Of a stretch of DNA of 64,000 nt, positions 19,701 to 26,196 are shown one piece after another. Location of the stretch: positions 41,351 through 105,350 of the forward strand of contig JAEEGS010000016.1 of assembly GCA_016280445.1 (NCBI GenBank), given 5' to 3'. Every line of letters starts with the position of its first letter. The stretch's first letter is position 1. The stretch is from Bacteroidaceae bacterium (lineage in GTDB: Bacteria > Bacteroidota > Bacteroidia > Bacteroidales > Bacteroidaceae). Made by a program: the position numbers and the translations under genes. Under the pieces are notes generated by a model, which made no database searches, had not been told where the DNA came from, and saw nothing but the letters and a program-made list of their open reading frames with translations.

Positions 19701-20971
19701 TCACCACACGTGATGCCTACTACGTCGACATGGTCATCTATGGTGCATCGGCTACAGAACTGAGCACCGGCATCCGCGACCTGACCTTCAAGGTGTACAA
19801 CGCCTCAACGGGTAATATCCATCCGCTTGTGGGTGTCACGATTCCCGACAAGGGCTTCTCTGTGAATTTGCAATACATGCCGGATGCCAATTATGGCTCC
19901 TACGATGCACCTGTCGTGCTCGACGTGTACAATGCCCTACAACAGAATATCGCGCTGGAGAAAGGCTGGACTTGGATGTCCATCTATGTGGATCCCATCA
20001 TGAATGAATTGGAATGGCAGTTGCCAAAGGATAAGAACATCCTCAAGCGCTTCAAGAACATCAAGAGTCAGACAGACGGCTTCGCCACTGTGGACAAAGA
20101 TGGCATGATTAACGGTAGCCTGACCTACGTGGAACCGGGCAAGATGTACAAGATGCAGCTGTCGACGAAGACAAACTTCGACATCTACGGACTTGCGCTG
20201 GACACGAAGACCATGCTGCAGACCATGCATCCGGGATATAACTGGATAGGGACGCTCAGCAGCTCAGTGATGTCAGTCGATGAGGCCTTTGCCGAACTCA
20301 CACCCGAACCTGGTGACCGCGTGAAGAGCCGTACAGGGTTTGCCGAGTTTAGCAAAAAGGGCTACTGGGAAGGTACGCTGGAGAGCATCGTGCCAGGCCA
20401 GGGCTACATCTACCGCTCGATGGCTACCAGGGAGAAGATGTTCCACTATCCAAGTGGCGGAGCAGCAACGCAACAGGCAGCACGTGTCCAGCGCCGTGCA
20501 TCAGCTATCTCATACTTCGTACCTGTTGACCCGTATCTCTATCCTGACAACATCAACATCATTGCGGTGGTGAAGAAGGACGGGCAGGAGCGTGACGATG
20601 CCGAGATTGGCGCCATCATCAATGGCGAGTGCCGAGGTGCCATCAGCTGCAACAGCGGCTATTACTTCCTGACCGTCATGGGGTCATCGGAAGAAGACAG
20701 CCAACAGAAGATGGAACTGCGCATCTATGTTGACGGTGAGGAGTTTGTCGTTGACGATACCCTGCCGTTCATCAGCGATGCCTTCTACGGCTCGTTGGAC
20801 GAGCCATACGTGCTCGACATCAACGCAACGGCCATCCGCTCCGTGACGACCAATACGAATGACGACGAGGATTGGTGGACACTACAGGGCTTTAAGATCG
20901 GTCACAGGCCCACGCAGCCTGGTGTATATATCCACCGAGGACAGAAGACCACCATCCAACTGAAGAAATAG
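10784..20971 (+). CDS. Giant secreted multidomain protein (3395 residues, LamG/FN3-like/carboxypeptidase-regulatory-like)
   Basis: Signal peptide at residues 1-33 (FILLCFMALLAQQVQAS). In order: a unique N-terminal beta region; two FN3-like units (about 450-535 and 550-625); a carboxypeptidase-regulatory-like segment (about 635); a LamG-like unit (about 920-1015; EVRVWNHALSDKE, YWPMDEG); a second regulatory-like region (about 1050-1170); a long central region with ILRRPPGS at about 1575 and GGQTVNPYE near 1970; two LamG-like units (about 2315-2495, LTIWNSD, GYWQMDEG; and 2525-2715, EIRIWSAALD, GYFPMED); an Ig-like unit (about 2825-2915); and the shared C-terminal motif WWTLQGFKIG ... GVYIHRGQ. 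This suggests a surface adhesin or matrix protein. The central region matches nothing I can name. The frame is intact over 10.2 kb with no exact internal repeats, and a terminator follows. Confidence 0.85.
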   Translation: MNKNKKLRNVNIGTIRQFILLCFMALLAQQVQASDWMHNSSKFSMSTFSDHVTFKPFLCDLDRSDTYAKKGGIYAKCGNRTVWLMDIHYKNEGDNENPYGKVYARYCIGEARAWFTNGYGSAEQKIEFDGKDFLIQKWGSDNHYCTPNIDFYYPASMAGNTWTFYYEYEHNDGGKYTMTLGSANLSGALYSSFTPRYEYERSGPDKIKFTVPALPDDVPSKLSEVHKRVGEFTVTASFTRQDNSVVDKTETFVCQKGSKKTYEMEIPSDVGNPKKIDLKVVALLGLKDASDYYWKDAYAYSRTYVFPVVPAPNTLTAEFRQFDNAADLSWNAYPSGSNYYLECKPYIYRMETDMDGKAKNGSWSKRGTVDDASKNQALGYHDNNVSAATYYKYMVLNVPKDWIGNGINESQLNNPSDDLLQKLGYVESELMNTKPELSIYDLKQDTTVTNKVKLTWQYTRIPTTASSVTFKIMRKTSDDSEWTDFGTVNGDAQPSAGTLLSFLDSDLPNAKVRYQYKVRLTLNNTDFDSEAITAGLLRGSSVKSFTATKGTHEGTVRLSWEANQVGTDNTTFVISRRYVTSKDEYIRINTTSGTNSLYTYEDNTVQPGYYYEYRIEAYDGNALQNTLTDAGFCQARGVISGRVTFGSGDAVDDVRLTLRPSNADDGNVVKGFSQRVDGASTGIIWNADETEIAKVFGADKNYTVQLFVRPDAGLSEGAVIGNIPGAGQLYAVPQTDGTYKVYCKQPTITRKTQEFTETNVMRAIVHYPSSSSYPTTYSEEYGFTVYQYNECQQTLTSWQNDGFSLGKNYAASWWGANTEVAVMKKKKTLDTPVTVNITETSYEHYDMGVTLQAGIYSLLTVQVNNGAVTTMVNDGTPAEWTLVKHDDNPSSTIENSDGYVIRNGNLISFEGNLCPQLKDNEWMWIGSALATSSSDPVIKSTSTDYNTTFSVGGAPNVAAEKGFKGNFTEVRVWNHALSDKEKIYYQDRVLNGREAGLALYWPMDEGLDHYVFDASYANDLPNGRHATVGNNIAASTIVPLDNQLSRYAITNATGEYIIRGIPFVGSGSTYTILPTRGIHEFNPVSRNGFIGSGSLTLNSYDFTDTSSFPLKGKITYLNTNIPVDSVQFMIDGNMVQSKEGVRSDSNGEYEIAVPIGKHLIECYKNGHKFTSFPLDGSTYDFKKAEIANFVDSTLVNVTGRVNGGFSDMDAPVGFHKSVNRLGKATIKLSLGKESQCSFNYVTDDHGDGKYGTVDIPVESATDSIHSTAYRAALNATKPSDTDTHYIYITTDEKTGEFSAMLPPLKYKVESITFENDKKGDIYNDKPIFTQNLPVIDATNAIKEKMLADSITVENGSTVKYQYSAKMIRQYRTNPTLSVVQTSPLLSKTVKNVFGERKIGVTNVDFTVDSVTVANITDNNYKYTFDHPIFVQDKAYTYDISVAENYKNLDTDETFTEVPQDAVIHIANDASSTTVIYGEDGKVNGEDVKMGEPYKTANVEITPDKTGHVQYQFVAGAPNFATGYIHNMSVGVAVDGRTTMWQAPDSKTEALDLIVLGSIGSGTNFVTRGPDAVDMILRRPPGSTSVASLANKTIRSYAHTTVESSTSGWTGGGYISETPTWEVSMGPTMGIATLAKSKFKIVVNQTLKKTRNYSDQDIAENDTTYTVTEQMVTPSSMVADYKTMTYYPEGGDTYIGRSTNLLFSKGRMLGIYKQSDDTYKLDVKDGVTVGQEFDTEFVFPQAYIENTLIPNWEAIIKSKLEEGYINADHWDKNKAVAVPGKVVYYTKYKPGDPEFGRANGDKAWTKEQLAATHGYPSYMAVNGTDDPNVQDEVEDAINQIKVWRDRIADNEADKLDAFNNESSLIQNYSIASGTKVSQTTETTIKKGKTHKHEFSKSFSVVGQIGETFNDAGVIANLGYSSGSGNSNTDGSSTSVSNTVAWTMSDGDTRTALSVDVYKSPTGWGPIFRTRGGQTVNPYEAGSVTKFYQPGTKLNEATMKVENPKLNVLGSSEITNVPTGGQAKFILQLSNESETNDICNYVLQMKELSNPNGAVLTVDGNILSNGKDGRLIKMKGGEIVEKTLIVTQSDRSVIEYNDIVLQLKSELDQSIVSDEVKLRVHFVPSSTLVDLSVNHTVLNKADKDMYGGITATMSNLDRQDDGLKGIRLRYRRKGTDSWTVHKQWSDQEELQAQGYEPMPEGSQFTEKVVFLDDGLYELQAQTFGKYGADDVTYESNIIEITQDTHGPKILGMVSPENGQLTYITRNNMHLRFNEVLNGNALTKSGNFRIEGSMNNVVFGESPYPDVAAQLNGKRIQTEAQYDLSNSGYAFDMWFYRQGDGTIVSLGTEDNLLSLSTHDDGKLRARVGDEDDVFETNTQLPKNQWIYMALDYRRKTADDPENRISMLYVTADDKTPNYIGQDMKANDLNGHGKLSIGGDGMQGMVSNLTIWNSDITATELYQTRNKVRASYTPGLVGYWQMDEGHGTQLTDRARSRHMYMDSESWYINNENRAATLDGKKPIRIDIATFNPAKTDNYAVEFWFRGNKPCDMFDQTLLSVLNGITIGFEGPVQGHDVLTLKKIKHSHNEANVEIQETEEEIQLSNKDYKDGNWHHFALNVRRGTSAIAYIDGEAVKVIPEDKIPGISGKWMLFGGEELMDTNGDEYAMTYNHFTGDIDEIRIWSAALDGQLIKDRMYERMDNSYPGLVGYFPMEDIHRNQQGTVTTDFSTSNFGEKDYQERIVIAEAAALTQSVNAPALKPGSTNMRLDDSQFDFTASADEIYFTFYDSSLPLMDNNDFVATVNYIKDEHGNNSEVVQWMFHADFAAISWLEKQVSLTKSWNENLEWTLAVCNNTGHPQHYELSGMPTWMTFDKPVGTISSDNEGLDFTISPNAPIGRHVVYLYLTDRLGIRRVLRVNLTVTGNVPDWTVDPDLYESNMTMTGQIYINDKICENTDTKIAAFDDLGLCRGVASPKYVTTRDAYYVDMVIYGASATELSTGIRDLTFKVYNASTGNIHPLVGVTIPDKGFSVNLQYMPDANYGSYDAPVVLDVYNALQQNIALEKGWTWMSIYVDPIMNELEWQLPKDKNILKRFKNIKSQTDGFATVDKDGMINGSLTYVEPGKMYKMQLSTKTNFDIYGLALDTKTMLQTMHPGYNWIGTLSSSVMSVDEAFAELTPEPGDRVKSRTGFAEFSKKGYWEGTLESIVPGQGYIYRSMATREKMFHYPSGGAATQQAARVQRRASAISYFVPVDPYLYPDNINIIAVVKKDGQERDDAEIGAIINGECRGAISCNSGYYFLTVMGSSEEDSQQKMELRIYVDGEEFVVDDTLPFISDAFYGSLDEPYVLDINATAIRSVTTNTNDDEDWWTLQGFKIGHRPTQPGVYIHRGQKTTIQLKK

Positions 20972-21009
20972 CACGCATCACCAGCGGGTGATTAGCATTC
21001 ACCACAACG

Positions 21010-21068
21010 GATTTGACGGATTGAACGGATTGAGTAAGCTTTCATCCTTTCAATCCGTCAAATCTTTT
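21010..21068 (+). terminator. Terminator after the giant gene
   Basis: GATTTGACGGATTGAA (21010-21025) is exactly reverse-complemented by TTCAATCCGTCAAATC (21049-21064), a perfect 16-bp stem with a 23-nt loop, followed by TTTTG. It begins 38 nt after the stop. Confidence 0.75.
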
Positions 21069-21147
21069 GTCTATGATTCAATCTCTATATTTTGAGAATT
21101 CCTCACTTTTTTCCGCTTATAATTGCGATTCTGTGAATTAAAATGCC

Positions 21148-21155
21148 TAACTTTG
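21148..21155 (+). promoter_or_regulatory. -7 box upstream of the DUF4199-GT2 operon
   Basis: TAACTTTG lies 73 bp upstream of the ATG at 21228. The -33 box is weak (TTG at 21123-21125, 22 bp away). Confidence 0.5.
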
Positions 21156-21227
21156 CATCGTTTTTGTAAACGTGCACACACGACTACACATATTATATAA
21201 TAAATAAGGACAGGTATCAAGGTTTAG

Positions 21228-21794
21228 ATGGCGACAAAGAATATCACATACAGATCATATTCCATGGAATATGGGACTTTCGTGGGGTTGAGTTGGGGGG
21301 CGTTGTTTCTTTCATACACGGAGGGCATCATCAACGACAATGCGTTGCTCATCCTGCTGTGCTTCATGCTGTGCGGGGTGGCGTTCGTGCTCCCCTTCGT
21401 ATTGGCTTTCCGACTTAACAAGAAGGTGTTCCTGGCTGGGGAGAAATTGAGTTATTTACAGGGATTGATTTTCTCCATCTCCATGTTCATGTATGCGTGT
21501 CTGCTCAACGGTCTGATTGTGTATGCTTACTTCCAGTTCATGGATGACGGATCGCTGTTCGGACGACTGAACGAGATGCTCACCATGCCTGAGATGACGA
21601 GCACATACAAGAGCCTCGGCATGGGCGAACAATATGCGCAGATGATTGACATGATGAGAGATATAAGCGGCCTCTCTGCACTGGACAAGGCACTTGTGGT
21701 CTTCAACAACAATTTCTTCTATGGCCTCACGTTCTCTTTCGTTGTCGCCTTTGTCGCATCGTACAACCTGAAAAGAATCAACAACTTGAAATAA
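21228..21794 (+). CDS. DUF4199-like membrane protein
   Basis: This 188-residue inner-membrane protein has four hydrophobic segments (about 17-35, 40-62, 78-100, 163-180) and a polar loop between the third and fourth. Its composition and layout match the DUF4199 family, often found next to a GT2 glycosyltransferase in Bacteroidales, as here (15 nt gap). The molecular function of the family is not established; the linkage suggests a role in envelope glycolipid synthesis. Confidence 0.75.
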   Translation: MATKNITYRSYSMEYGTFVGLSWGALFLSYTEGIINDNALLILLCFMLCGVAFVLPFVLAFRLNKKVFLAGEKLSYLQGLIFSISMFMYACLLNGLIVYAYFQFMDDGSLFGRLNEMLTMPEMTSTYKSLGMGEQYAQMIDMMRDISGLSALDKALVVFNNNFFYGLTFSFVVAFVASYNLKRINNLK

Positions 21795-21809
21795 GATAAC
21801 AAGACAACT

Positions 21810-22769
21810 ATGGACATTTCAGTAGTAGTTCCACTTTATAACGAAGATGAATCCATCGCGGAACTTCACGAATGGATTAAACGTGTGATGGACGAGCATG
21901 GCTTCTCCTACGAGGTCATCTTTGTGAACGACGGCAGCACAGATCGCTCATGGGATGTGATTGAGGAGTTGAGCCAGAAGTTTCCTGAGGTGCACGGCAT
22001 CAAGTTCCGCCGCAATTACGGCAAGAGCCCTGCCCTCTTCCACGGGTTTGAGAAAGCGGAGGGCGATGTGGTCATCACGATGGATGCCGACCTGCAGGAC
22101 AGTCCCGACGAGATTCCAGAACTCTACCGCATGGTGAAGGAGGAAGGCTACGACCTGGTGAGCGGATTCAAGATGAACCGCAGTCAAGGAGACCCGTTGT
22201 CAAAGACCATACCCACCAAGTTGTTCAATGCCACCACCCGCATGGTGAGCGGCATCCACAATCTGCACGACTTCAACTGTGGTCTGAAGGCCTACCGCAA
22301 GGATGTGGTAAAACATATCGAGGTGTATGGCGAAATGCACCGCTTCATCCCCTATCTGGCGAAGAATGCCGGATTCAGCAAGATTGGCGAGAAGCCTGTA
22401 CACCATCAGGCTCGTCAGCACGGGAAGAGCAAGTTCATGGGGCTGAACCGCTTCGTGAATGGTTATCTGGATCTCATCAGCCTGTGGTTCATCAGCACTT
22501 TCGGCATGAAACCCATGCACATCTTTGGTTTTGTGGGCACGCTGATGTTTATCGTCGGCTTCATCGCTGTAGTTTGTGTGGGTGTGGACAAAGTGATTGC
22601 ACTCTGTCAACATGTGCCTCACGCTTTGGTGACTGACAATCCTTATTTCTACATCTCGCTCACCATGATGCTCCTGGGCACCCAACTTTTTGTGGCGGGT
22701 TTCCTCGGCGACCTCATCAGCCGCAACAGCCAGGAGAGGAATAAATATCAGGTGGAAAAGGAGATTTAG
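21810..22769 (+). CDS. Family 2 glycosyltransferase, polyprenyl-phosphate type
   Basis: GT-A fold enzyme likely to transfer a sugar from a nucleotide to a polyprenyl-phosphate carrier. It shows VVPLYNEDESI at the N-terminus, VNDGSTD, the metal-binding MDADLQDSPDEIP, and QHGKSKF, a conserved loop of DPM1/GtrB/ArnC-type enzymes. Two C-terminal transmembrane helices (about 238-262 and 280-300) anchor it in the inner membrane, as in GtrB. The 319 residues are typical. The next gene begins within about 55 nt. The sugar cannot be told from sequence. Confidence 0.9.
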   Translation: MDISVVVPLYNEDESIAELHEWIKRVMDEHGFSYEVIFVNDGSTDRSWDVIEELSQKFPEVHGIKFRRNYGKSPALFHGFEKAEGDVVITMDADLQDSPDEIPELYRMVKEEGYDLVSGFKMNRSQGDPLSKTIPTKLFNATTRMVSGIHNLHDFNCGLKAYRKDVVKHIEVYGEMHRFIPYLAKNAGFSKIGEKPVHHQARQHGKSKFMGLNRFVNGYLDLISLWFISTFGMKPMHIFGFVGTLMFIVGFIAVVCVGVDKVIALCQHVPHALVTDNPYFYISLTMMLLGTQLFVAGFLGDLISRNSQERNKYQVEKEI

Positions 22770-22822
22770 TGATTGGCGTAGTTGGGGCAATCAAAACAAT
22801 CGGAGTAATCGGAAGTTTGGCA

Positions 22823-23428
22823 GTGAAAAGGAACAGGATACATAGAATTTTGGTAAGCATGATGGCGATTGGCGTCATGGTGCTGACGGGTTGTTACTCG
22901 AACAATTGCCCATTGGAGAACACCGTGACCTGCAACTTTGGCTGTTACGACGCTGAGGGTAATGCCATCTCCTATGGCGATACCATCACCGTCACCACAC
23001 TCATGCCCGGGTATAAGACGGTGTACACCTATCGGAAACTGGGAAACATGACCGTGACGAAGGACTATCAGGACACGGCACTCATCAATCAGGGCTACAC
23101 CGAAACCACCTCACAGCAGCGTAAGGACACCATCTTGGTCAACAAGAAGTATGGTGCATCGAACATCAAGGTGCCCATGAGTTATTTCAACGAGGAGGAC
23201 ACGCTGATTTTCGCCTATCAGATGATTTCGCTGAAAGATACCATCAAGATTCGACACAGCAGTTTCCCGCACGTGGAACTCCCCGAATGTGGCGCCTACC
23301 GCTTCCACACCTTGCGGACTGTCACAGCGACCGATGCCGCTTTCGACCATGTTGAAATCAGCAATCCGAATGTTAACTATGACGGTTCCATCAACATTAA
23401 GATTTATTTTAACGGAGTTGTTGAATAG
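22823..23428 (+). CDS. Lipoprotein, DUF6452-like
   Basis: The frame opens at a GTG at 22769 touching the previous stop, but the stretch before residue 19 looks unlike a signal. Starting at GTG 22823 gives KRNRIHRILVSM ... VMVLTGC, a proper lipoprotein signal with lipobox LTGC; ATG 22859 is another option. The mature part starts CYSNNCPLENTV, like the DUF6452 family of Bacteroidales, and is beta-rich, so an outer-membrane or periplasmic lipoprotein is likely. Its neighbour four bases downstream is a predicted outer-membrane protein; the two families commonly sit together. Function unknown. Confidence 0.75.
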   Translation: MKRNRIHRILVSMMAIGVMVLTGCYSNNCPLENTVTCNFGCYDAEGNAISYGDTITVTTLMPGYKTVYTYRKLGNMTVTKDYQDTALINQGYTETTSQQRKDTILVNKKYGASNIKVPMSYFNEEDTLIFAYQMISLKDTIKIRHSSFPHVELPECGAYRFHTLRTVTATDAAFDHVEISNPNVNYDGSINIKIYFNGVVE

Positions 23429-23431
23429 AGG

Positions 23432-24403
23432 ATGAGATATTTATACCGACATATCATCGTAACGGCATGTTTCATCGCATCCGCGCTGACAACAATGGCT
23501 CAAGAGCAACAGCCCCAACCGCTGATGCCTGGCGAGAAACCGAAACCGACCAAGTATGTGGCTGTGGAGGAAGAGAAGCAGCACTTGGTGTTCTTTCAGG
23601 GTTTCACGTTGTCAGGTGATGTGTATGGACCTGTTGCCTACATGGTATCCGACTACGGCACGATGGAGGGGGCGTTAAGGCTGAATCTGAAGAACACCTT
23701 TTTCCCCATCGTTGAGGTTGGTTACGGCAAATGTTCCAAGGACGACTTCAACACAAAGATTAAATACAAAGTCAATGCTCCCTATGCCCGCGTCGGCATT
23801 GACTTCAACATGCTGAAGGACAAGTTCCAAAGCAACAGGCTCTATCTCGGTGCCCGATACGGCTTCTCCACCTTCAAATACGACATCAGCGTTCCATCGA
23901 TGACCGACCCCATCTGGGGTGGCAGCGGATCTTTCAGCATGACGGGCAACAAATGCACCAGCCATTGGCTGGAAGCGGTGTTTGGTGTCGAAGTGCGGAT
24001 ATTCAGGAACTTCCACATGGGATGGTCTGTCAGGTACAAACGTGAACTTTCATCGACCAAAAACGAATTTTCCAAGCCCAACTGCATTCCGGGTTACGGT
24101 TACACCACCAACACCACTTGCTGGGGCGCCACTTACAACCTCATATTCGATTTGAACTGGGGCATGAAAAAAAGCCGCAAACGTGGCATCAACATAGAAA
24201 TCAGAGACATTCCTCAACAGAATGATGACAAGGCTGCTGAGCAGGAGGACTCTCAAAAAGAAAATGAAAATGGAACAGAAGAAACAGGAAATGACGAAAC
24301 AGACAGCAGCGACAACGGAGTCGACAACAACGAAGACGGAGCCGACAACGGAGACACCGAAGGAGACGAAGACGGAGACACTGAAGAAGGAACAGAAGAA
24401 TAA
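23432..24403 (+). CDS. Outer-membrane beta-barrel-like protein, DUF6048-like
   Basis: A signal peptide (residues 1-23, ending TMAQ) is followed by a domain of alternating polar/hydrophobic strands with aromatic strand ends (YARVGIDFNM, RLYLGARYGF, WLEAVFGVEVRI, YNLIFDLNWGM), consistent with a small outer-membrane barrel of the DUF6048 type. Residues about 270-323 are an acidic low-complexity tail (repeated E, D, N, G). This tail is encoded by DNA that also encodes, in another frame, the lysine/threonine-rich start of apbE, an overlap of at least 113 bp. Function unknown. Confidence 0.75.
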   Translation: MRYLYRHIIVTACFIASALTTMAQEQQPQPLMPGEKPKPTKYVAVEEEKQHLVFFQGFTLSGDVYGPVAYMVSDYGTMEGALRLNLKNTFFPIVEVGYGKCSKDDFNTKIKYKVNAPYARVGIDFNMLKDKFQSNRLYLGARYGFSTFKYDISVPSMTDPIWGGSGSFSMTGNKCTSHWLEAVFGVEVRIFRNFHMGWSVRYKRELSSTKNEFSKPNCIPGYGYTTNTTCWGATYNLIFDLNWGMKKSRKRGINIEIRDIPQQNDDKAAEQEDSQKENENGTEETGNDETDSSDNGVDNNEDGADNGDTEGDEDGDTEEGTEE

Positions 24404-25475
24404 GTTCGACCCATATGCACCACACAAAATCAAGTGGTGGGGCTGGCCATTACTCATTTTGCTGATTGTGGGAACCGTCTATATCATCAAAAACCGTCAA
24501 CCATCATCGGGAGCAACCGATGCGGTGGGTCAGGAATGGAAAACGTCCGACACACAAAAGAGCGAAGGCGCAGTGTTCGGCACTTTCTACCACATCACCT
24601 ATCAGTATCAGCAGGACGTGCAGACAGGAATCGATGCCGCCCTCAAGCAGGTGGATCATTCGCTTTCCCCGTTTAATAAGGAATCGGTCATCACAGCCAT
24701 CAACAACAACACCAGCATGACCACCGATTCCATGTTTGTGGAGGTGTTCACGCTGGCTCAGAAAGTGTCGGCTGAAACGAATGGCGCTTTCGACATCACG
24801 GTGGCACCGTTGGTGAACTTGTGGGGTTTCGGTTTCAAGAACATGGCCGAGGTCAATCAGGCCAAAGTGGACAGCCTTCTCCCTTTCGTGGGTTACCAAA
24901 CGGTGAAACTGACCGATGGCAAGATTATGAAAGAGCATCCTGAGACGATGCTGGATTGCAGCGCCATTGCCAAAGGATATGGCGTGGACGCTGTTGGCAA
25001 ATATCTGGAGAGTCTCGGCATCAAGAACTATATGGTGGAGATTGGCGGTGAAGTGCGTGTGAGGGGCACCAACCCAAGAGGTGAACTCTGGCGCATCGGC
25101 ATCAACAAACCCGACGACGACCCAGCCAGCATCAACAATGAGATTGAACAGGTGCTGCAAGTCACACAACTCTCGATGGCCACCTCGGGCAACTACCGCA
25201 ACTACTACGAGAAGGACGGAAAGAAGTATGCGCACACCATCGACCCCCGCACAGGCTACCCCGTGCAGCACAGCATTCTTTCATCCACCGTGTTGGCACA
25301 AGACTGCGCCACGGCCGATGCGTTTGCCACAGCCTTCATGGTGCTGGGATTGGACGAAGCCAAGCAGGTGCTGACCAAGCATCCTGAACTGATGGCCTTC
25401 TTCATCTACACGGATGCCGATGGAAACATGCAGGAATGGCATACGGAAAGTTTGCAAAACTTAATGGTTCAATAA
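24264..25475 (+). CDS. apbE: FAD:protein FMN transferase ApbE
   Basis: ApbE moves FMN from FAD onto a threonine of target proteins such as NqrB and NqrC, outside the cytoplasm. Residues after about 50 give a transmembrane anchor (WWGWPLLILLIVGTVYII), then the ApbE domain: FGTFYHITYQ, NGAFDITVAPLVNLWGFG, LDCSAIAKGYGVD, YMVEIGGEVRVRG, the conserved SGNYRNYY and HTIDPRTGYP. The start is uncertain: ATGs at 24222, 24264, 24270 and 24291 are all in frame and all lie inside the preceding gene. The nqr operon 17 kb away supplies obvious substrates. Confidence 0.92.
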   Translation: MKMEQKKQEMTKQTAATTESTTTKTEPTTETPKETKTETLKKEQKNKFDPYAPHKIKWWGWPLLILLIVGTVYIIKNRQPSSGATDAVGQEWKTSDTQKSEGAVFGTFYHITYQYQQDVQTGIDAALKQVDHSLSPFNKESVITAINNNTSMTTDSMFVEVFTLAQKVSAETNGAFDITVAPLVNLWGFGFKNMAEVNQAKVDSLLPFVGYQTVKLTDGKIMKEHPETMLDCSAIAKGYGVDAVGKYLESLGIKNYMVEIGGEVRVRGTNPRGELWRIGINKPDDDPASINNEIEQVLQVTQLSMATSGNYRNYYEKDGKKYAHTIDPRTGYPVQHSILSSTVLAQDCATADAFATAFMVLGLDEAKQVLTKHPELMAFFIYTDADGNMQEWHTESLQNLMVQ

Positions 25476-25488
25476 GAAAGGATATCGC

Positions 25489-26157
25489 ATGGAATTGACA
25501 ATGTTTGAACGATTGCTCCAACTTCCACTCTTCCAGGGTTTGACCACCCAGGAATTGTCGGAGGTGATGGAACATGTGCGTCTGAATTTCGTCAATTACC
25601 ACGAAGGTGACGAGATTGTGATGCAGGGAGATGCCTGCCGCAAACTCATCTATATCATCAGCGGCGACATCGGTACGGAATACCGTGAGAAAAACGGGCG
25701 TTTCACGCTGATGGAACACTTGCCCGACGTGAAGGTGCTCGAGCCTTTCAACATGTTCGGCATGATTCAGAAATACTCTCGCTCCTACTTTTTCACGTCC
25801 GACGGTTGCACCCTGACCATCGAAAGACCTGTGGTGCTGAAGCATCTGATGAATAACAACATCATCAGAATCAACCTGCTGAACATCGCCTGCAACAGAT
25901 ACCAGCAGACACAGCGCCTGCTTTGTGAGTTCCCCGACGACTCGGTGCGCCACAAGATGGTGAAGTTCATGCTGGCCTACTCCACCGTCGGCAAGGGACG
26001 GAAGGAGTTCAGAATCAAAATGACGGAACTGGCCGACATCGTCCACGAAACGAGACTCAACGTCTCCGTTGCGCTCAACGAGATGCAGGCACAAGGGCTC
26101 CTGACCCTGCAACGCGGCGGTTTCATTGTGGAGAATCTGGAGAACCTCTATCGATAA
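25489..26157 (+). CDS. Crp/Fnr-family transcriptional regulator
   Basis: A cyclic-nucleotide-binding-like N-terminal domain (about 1-130; LFQGLTTQELSEVMEHV, GDEIVMQGDACRKLIYIISG) is joined by a long helix to a C-terminal winged helix (about 150-222; MTELADIVHETRLNVSVALNEM, LTLQRGGFIVENLENL). There are no Fnr-type cysteine clusters, so redox sensing by Fe-S is unlikely. Many Bacteroidales genomes carry several such regulators with unknown ligands. It follows apbE by 13 nt, probably in the same transcript. A second ATG at residue 5 is possible. Confidence 0.9.
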   Translation: MELTMFERLLQLPLFQGLTTQELSEVMEHVRLNFVNYHEGDEIVMQGDACRKLIYIISGDIGTEYREKNGRFTLMEHLPDVKVLEPFNMFGMIQKYSRSYFFTSDGCTLTIERPVVLKHLMNNNIIRINLLNIACNRYQQTQRLLCEFPDDSVRHKMVKFMLAYSTVGKGRKEFRIKMTELADIVHETRLNVSVALNEMQAQGLLTLQRGGFIVENLENLYR

Positions 26158-26196
26158 ACAACATCTCTCGACACGAACAAATTGACAAACAACAAT

